Source: Opisthocomus hoazin (taxonomy: Eukaryota; Chordata; Aves; Opisthocomiformes; Opisthocomidae). Taken from it: a stretch of 64,000 bases of DNA. Within the stretch, counting starts at the first letter, position 1; each line of letters opens with the position of its first letter. The stretch covers positions 6,797,577 through 6,861,576 of the forward strand of contig NC_134417.1 of the NCBI RefSeq assembly GCF_030867145.1. Direction: 5' to 3'. Shown here piece by piece: positions 63,982 through 64,000 of the stretch. The notes beneath the pieces were generated by a model. The model made no database searches and was not told the DNA's origin. It saw only the letters and a list, made by a program, of their open reading frames with translations. The position numbers and the translations under genes were made by a program.

Positions 63982-64000
63982 GTGAGAAAACACTGCTGAG

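Noticed and set aside
1-64000. CRISPR array, bacterial operon, rRNA or tRNA genes
   Set aside because: There are no spaced direct repeats of array type, no cloverleaf-like sequence that I could recognise, and the whole context is vertebrate nuclear DNA.

Overview
The window is vertebrate nuclear DNA, almost certainly from a bird. It has widely spaced exons with GT-AG splice sites, CpG-island promoters, and several copies of the CR1 LINE that is typical of sauropsid genomes. The predicted proteins are very close to the mammalian orthologues as I remember them. Gene order and orientation match the vertebrate FARP2 - SEPT2 - HDLBP block (human 2q37.3, read in reverse). I cannot name the species.

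Layout. (1) 1-10,350 is the 5' part of FARP2 on the minus strand: the first coding exon at 5678-5898, a long intron 1, and a CpG-island promoter at about 9.6-10.35 kb. Later FARP2 exons lie to the left of the window. (2) 10.35-26 kb is AT-rich intergenic DNA plus the SEPT2 3' untranslated region, with two CR1 copies and simple repeats. (3) 26,058-41,976 holds the complete SEPT2 coding sequence on the minus strand in 11 coding exons (1,089 nt, 362 codons plus stop). All exon junctions keep frame. (4) 43.9-45.3 kb is a large CpG island that serves SEPT2 on the minus strand and, by synteny, HDLBP on the plus strand as a head-to-head promoter. (5) 45.3-63.87 kb is 5' non-coding intron space of HDLBP, interrupted by a second strong CpG island at 58.8-60.5 kb that has a TATA box. 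(6) 63,869-63,981 is the first coding exon of HDLBP (vigilin), and the gene runs off the right edge.

The three genes do not form an operon. FARP2 is a Rho-family exchange factor, SEPT2 a septin GTPase and HDLBP a multi-KH RNA-binding protein. They are neighbours by conserved synteny, and only SEPT2 and HDLBP plausibly share a promoter.

Mobile DNA comprises seven recognisable CR1 fragments, all 5'-truncated and defective, and one solo LTR with an intact 6-bp target duplication inside a SEPT2 intron. I found no CRISPR array, no bacterial-type operon, no tRNA or rRNA gene and no undescribed gene system. The most useful second-look items are the shared SEPT2/HDLBP promoter with a possible uORF, the TATA-containing internal CpG island, the 9-nt coding part of SEPT2 exon 2, and the solo LTR.
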